From: Methanocorpusculum sp. UBA424
GTDB lineage: Archaea > Halobacteriota > Methanomicrobia > Methanomicrobiales > Methanocorpusculaceae
Length of the DNA: 18,260 nt
Direction: 5' to 3'
Assembly (NCBI GenBank): GCA_002498375.1
Contig: DAHC01000008.1
Span: forward strand, 1 to 18,260
Position numbers and translations under genes: made by a program. The notes below the pieces were generated by a model. That model saw only the letters and a program-made list of their open reading frames with translations. It was not told the DNA's origin and searched no databases. Below are positions 15,431-18,260 of this stretch, piece by piece. The stretch's first letter is position 1. Each line of letters begins with the position of its first letter.

Positions 15431-15504
15431 TGGGCCCGATGAGATTCGAACTCATGACCTCCCGGTTATCAGCCGGGCGCACCACCTAGCTATGCTACGG
15501 GCCC
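15431..15504 (-). tRNA. tRNA-Ile (anticodon GAT)
   Basis: Read on the minus strand from 15504, the acceptor strands GGGCCCG (5') and CGGGCCC (3') pair perfectly over seven bases, followed by discriminator A. The anticodon arm has stem CCCGG/CCGGG around the loop CTGATAA, giving anticodon GAT. The T arm carries GTTCGAATC. Length is 74 bases; CCA is not encoded and no intron is present. GTATAAATAT at 15534-15543 (TATTTATAC on the minus strand) is a TATA box 30-39 bases upstream, and a T-rich tract follows the 3' end. Confidence 0.96.
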
Positions 15505-15533
15505 CCTTTTACCTTACTACATAGGATGTTGCC

Positions 15534-15543
15534 GTATAAATAT
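15534..15543 (-). promoter_or_regulatory. TATA box of tRNA-Ile
   Basis: On the minus strand this reads ATATTTATAC, a near-consensus archaeal TATA box placed 30-39 bases before the tRNA 5' end, so transcription would start very near the mature tRNA end. Confidence 0.7.
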
Positions 15544-15610
15544 GTTCTGAAACTCATTTCCTGCCGCCGACGTAGCCTTATTCTCTTATCATGCCAAACA
15601 TTATGGAGAT

Positions 15611-17395
15611 ATGGCAGAAGAGACACCCAAGAAATATCTCCTTGGAAACGACGCTATAGCCCATGCTTGTCTCGAAGCGGGCGTTGACTTTGTTTCCGGG
15701 TATCCCGGGACCCCGTCATCCGAGGTAGTTGACCGGCTGCGTGCCGGAAAAGACCCCTGGTACTACGTAGAATGGTCAGTTAACGAAAAAGTCGCGTTCG
15801 AAAATGCTCTGGCGGCAAGCTGGTGCGGCCTTCGGTCGATTGTGACGATGAAGCATGTCGGCCTCAACGTCGCGGCAGACCCCCTTATGACCTCGTCCTA
15901 CACCGGGACGAAAGGCGGCTTCGTTGTTCTTTCAGCCGACGATCCCTTCGCGCACAGTTCGCAGAACGAACAGGACTCGAGGATGTATGCGAAGTTTGCC
16001 CAGATCCCGTGTCTGGATCCCTCTTCCGCCCAGGAAGCGCATGACTTTACGAAAACCGCATTCGAACTCTCCGAAAAGTTCGCGCTTCCGGTTCTTCTTC
16101 GTCCAACAACAAGGATCTGCCACTCGAAAGGGGATGTCCGCCTTGGCGAACCCGCGCCCTCGACGCGTAAAGGCGAATTTGTCAAGAACCCGAAGCAGTA
16201 TGTCGTTATCCCGGCAAACACCCGCCCGCTGCACGCGATCCTCACGAAAAAACAGCCCGAGGTCGCAAAATACTTAGTGGAAGCCGGTCTCAACTCTGCA
16301 GAGATCCGCGGGAAAAAGGCCGTCATCGCCGGAGGGATCTCCATCTCCTATGTCGAGGAGATCATCCCGGACGACGTCTCGTTCATCAAGATCAGCGCAT
16401 ATCCGATCGACCGGAACTGGCTTTCGGGCATCCTTGCTCAGCACACCGAGGTCCTCGTTGTCGAAGAGCTTATGCCGGTCATCGAAGAAGCGGCGCTTCA
16501 GGCCGCGACCTCAACGGTCGTTCACGGAAAGCTCGACGGTTATCTTCCTCACGAGGGAGAATACTCCCCAGAACTGATCGCCGGAGCATTTGAAAAGGCA
16601 GGTTTTGCGAAAAACACCTATCCGGCCCCGCCGGAAGTGACCCAGGTCGCGGTCCGCCCGCCGATCCTTTGTGCAGGATGTCTCCACCGTTCGGTCTTCT
16701 ACGCGATGAAGAAGGTATTCAAAGACGGCGTGTTCCCGTCCGATATCGGCTGTTATACGCTCGGCCTCCAGCTCGGGGCGGTCGACACGACGATCTGTAT
16801 GGGAGCTTCGATCACGGTCGGTTCGGGGATCGCCCACTCCTGCCCGGGAACCGATGTGGTCTCCACGATCGGCGACTCGACGTTCCTCCACACCGGTGTG
16901 AATGGGCTCATCAACGCGGTGTACAACAATACGAATCAGATCGTGATCATTCTGGATAACCGGATCACCGCGATGACCGGTCACCAGCCGAACCCGAACA
17001 CCGGTCTGACCGCGACCGGCGAGGAGTCGCCGAAGATCTCGCTCGAGGAACTGGCGAGAGCCTGCGGTGTTTCGTATGTTGAGTCGGTCGATCCGTATGA
17101 TCTGACCTATCTTCTTGCTACCCTTAAGGAAGCCAAGGAAAAACCCGGCGTCAAGGTCATCATCGCGAAGCAGCCCTGCGTTATCATGAACAAGCGGCTC
17201 GGGATCAAACGGAACCGGTACGTCGTGGATGCGGAAGCGTGTACAAAATGCGGAGCCTGCCTGAAGTACGGCTGTCCGGCGATCGAGACCGATGAGACCG
17301 GCGCTTCAAAGATCACCGCTCTTTGTACGGGATGCGGCGTCTGCGCTGATATCTGTCCGGCGGGCGCGATCCACCGCGGAGGTGCAAGACAATGA
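15611..17395 (+). CDS. iorA: Indolepyruvate:ferredoxin oxidoreductase, alpha subunit
   Basis: Oxygen-sensitive TPP enzyme that oxidatively decarboxylates aryl 2-oxo acids (indolepyruvate, phenylpyruvate, 4-hydroxyphenylpyruvate) to aryl-acetyl-CoA, reducing ferredoxin; in methanogens the reverse is thought to assimilate exogenous aryl acids. 594 residues. Pyrimidine domain with YPGTPSSE (31-38); CAGC (354-357) before the TPP domain; TPP/Mg site GDSTF (421-425) with NQIVIILDN following. The C-terminus holds two [4Fe-4S] ferredoxin motifs: C544, C547, C550, C555 and C572, C575, C578, C582. GGAG lies only two bases before the ATG, a short spacing. ATGA overlap with iorB. Confidence 0.96.
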   Translation: MAEETPKKYLLGNDAIAHACLEAGVDFVSGYPGTPSSEVVDRLRAGKDPWYYVEWSVNEKVAFENALAASWCGLRSIVTMKHVGLNVAADPLMTSSYTGTKGGFVVLSADDPFAHSSQNEQDSRMYAKFAQIPCLDPSSAQEAHDFTKTAFELSEKFALPVLLRPTTRICHSKGDVRLGEPAPSTRKGEFVKNPKQYVVIPANTRPLHAILTKKQPEVAKYLVEAGLNSAEIRGKKAVIAGGISISYVEEIIPDDVSFIKISAYPIDRNWLSGILAQHTEVLVVEELMPVIEEAALQAATSTVVHGKLDGYLPHEGEYSPELIAGAFEKAGFAKNTYPAPPEVTQVAVRPPILCAGCLHRSVFYAMKKVFKDGVFPSDIGCYTLGLQLGAVDTTICMGASITVGSGIAHSCPGTDVVSTIGDSTFLHTGVNGLINAVYNNTNQIVIILDNRITAMTGHQPNPNTGLTATGEESPKISLEELARACGVSYVESVDPYDLTYLLATLKEAKEKPGVKVIIAKQPCVIMNKRLGIKRNRYVVDAEACTKCGACLKYGCPAIETDETGASKITALCTGCGVCADICPAGAIHRGGARQ

Positions 17396-17973
17396 AAAAG
17401 AGTTTTGATGTTCTGATCGTCGGTATCGGCGGACAGGGAACGATCCTTGCCTCGAATGTTCTGGGCGACGCCTGCGTGATCGAGGGTCGTCATGTCCGGG
17501 GAGCCGAGACGCACGGGATGTCCCAGCGCGGAGGGTCTGTAGAAACCCACATCCGTATCGACGGAAAATTCGGCCCGCTGATCGCTCCGGGAACCGCTGA
17601 TCTCCTGATCGCGTTCGATGTCCTTGAGGCAGTACGCTACCGGCACTTCCTCAAACAGGGCGGCGTGATGGTCGTGAACCGTGAGATGGTCGTTCCGACC
17701 TCGGTCTTTTCCGGGAAACAGCCTGTCCCGACAATCGATGAGGTCGAGGCCGAACTGAAAGCAGGTTCGGCAAAGGTGATCCTTGTGGATGCGACGAGTA
17801 TTGCTGCTCAGGCAGGAAACCCACTTGCGGCAAACATCGTTCTTCTCGGTGCCGCGTCGGATAAACTTCCGCTTGCCGCCGAATCCTTATCCGAAGCGGT
17901 CCGCCGTAATGTTCCGCCAAAGACCGTTTCTATAAACGAAAAGGCATTTGATCTCGGAAAAGAAGCGGCATAA
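17392..17973 (+). CDS. iorB: Indolepyruvate:ferredoxin oxidoreductase, beta subunit
   Basis: Gamma-domain-type partner of IorA, forming the CoA-binding part of the complex. 193 residues: GIGGQGT (11-17) near the N-terminus and ETHGMSQRGGSV (39-50), both hallmarks of 2-oxo acid:ferredoxin oxidoreductase gamma/beta subunits. Overlaps iorA by four bases (ATGA), implying translational coupling. A T-rich terminator follows. Confidence 0.95.
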   Translation: MKKSFDVLIVGIGGQGTILASNVLGDACVIEGRHVRGAETHGMSQRGGSVETHIRIDGKFGPLIAPGTADLLIAFDVLEAVRYRHFLKQGGVMVVNREMVVPTSVFSGKQPVPTIDEVEAELKAGSAKVILVDATSIAAQAGNPLAANIVLLGAASDKLPLAAESLSEAVRRNVPPKTVSINEKAFDLGKEAA

Positions 17974-17976
17974 ACT

Positions 17977-17988
17977 TCTTCCTTTTTT
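17977..17988 (+). terminator. Oligo-T terminator after iorB
   Basis: CTTCTTCCTTTTTT with six T (17983-17988) lies ten bases after the iorB stop codon, a typical archaeal oligo-T terminator. Confidence 0.55.
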
Positions 17989-18129
17989 AGTTGAACTTAG
18001 ACAACAGCCCTTTGAAAATTATCTCGCTCTTTTGGTTCCCTGCATTATCTTCCTATAGGACTTACGCGGTGTTGGTGCGGATCCAATTCGGGAAGGGTAA
18101 GGTCAGGTCTGGATGTATGAAAATTTCAC
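17989..18129. other. Non-coding spacer right of iorB
   Basis: No open frame with coding character. It contains CTATAGGACTTACGC near 18053-18067; GGACTTACGC resembles termini of some insertion sequences, but no matching inverted end or transposase is visible before the window ends. Confidence 0.3.
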
Positions 18130-18159
18130 CGCGAATAATCGCGAATCTACGCGAATCGC
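18130..18159 (+). repeat. Three 10-base tandem units CGCGAATNNN
   Basis: CGCGAATAAT, CGCGAATCTA and CGCGAATCGC follow one another exactly, so the heptamer CGCGAAT recurs every ten bases, about one helical turn. It directly abuts, and overlaps by two bases, the foldable element to its right. Too short and spacer-poor to be CRISPR. Confidence 0.7.
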
Positions 18160-18251
18160 ATTTTTCCTGTTCCGCCCTCTTGACCTTCGGTCGCGTCCCT
18201 ACGCTTCGCCTCATCGGCTCCGCGTGGCCGGGACGGCGGAACGAAAAATGC
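18158..18251. repeat. Highly foldable 94-base inverted-repeat element
   Basis: The outer arms GCATTTTTC + GTTCCGCC (18158-18166, 18169-18176) are perfect reverse complements of GGCGGAAC + GAAAAATGC (18235-18251), 17 pairs broken only by a two-base bulge. Inside lie a GACC/GGTC hairpin (18182-18192), a stem GTCCC/GGGAC (18195-18199 with 18230-18234) continued by ACGC/GCGT (18201-18204 with 18222-18225), and a GCC/GGC tip (18208-18210, 18216-18218). No coding frame. It may be a palindromic repeat, a MITE-like remnant, or a structured RNA; the sequence alone does not decide. Confidence 0.6.
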
Positions 18252-18260
18252 TGGAAAACC

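Noticed and set aside
18130..18159. CRISPR-like repeat
   Set aside because: Units are only 10 bases, have no unique spacers of typical length and no cas genes nearby.

Overview
The window looks like chromosome from a methanogenic euryarchaeon. Gene content and protein wording point to Methanomicrobiales, most likely Methanocorpusculum or a close relative; this genus call is from memory and not a search result. The archaeal signs are: TATA-box promoters 25-30 bases upstream of starts, T-rich terminators, class I HMG-CoA reductase, Trm5, TrpB2, the archaeal GHMP-type shikimate kinase, and the AroA'/AroB' entry to the shikimate pathway.

Layout. The window opens inside a 5S rRNA (1-108) missing about a dozen bases at its 5' end. 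A 300-base T-rich gap with regulatory-looking repeats leads into trpB2 (410-1735), which starts near its TATA box and is probably leaderless. Facing it is a tightly overlapping minus-strand operon read from 4733 down to 1760: thiM, thiE, trm5 and a divergent trpF homologue. A 67-base divergent promoter region separates it from hmgA (4801-6015). After a 258-base promoter region with a perfect 7-bp-arm palindrome just before the first ATG comes the main block (6274-13753), seven plus-strand genes with 8-base overlaps to 5-base gaps: aroA' (ADH synthase), 3-dehydroquinate synthase II, an AroD-AroE fusion, shikimate kinase, EPSP synthase, chorismate synthase, and a chorismate mutase-prephenate dehydrogenase fusion. 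This is the whole archaeal route from the aldol step to chorismate, plus the tyrosine branch. Then come a minus-strand AEC-family permease, an unrecognised 176-residue protein divergent from it, a minus-strand tRNA-Ile(GAT), and iorAB (15611-17973). The last 290 bases are non-coding and hold three 10-base repeats next to a highly foldable 94-base inverted-repeat element.

Together the window is largely an aromatic-amino-acid locus: de novo chorismate and tyrosine synthesis, tryptophan-related enzymes (TrpB2, TrpF-like), and indolepyruvate:ferredoxin oxidoreductase, which in methanogens can also run toward 2-oxo acids from exogenous aryl acids. Most genes are ordinary metabolic genes. The items most worth a second look are the divergent chorismate synthase, the divergent TrpF homologue, the two candidate operators (upstream of trpB2 and of the shikimate operon), the unrecognised 176-residue gene, and the structured element at the right end.
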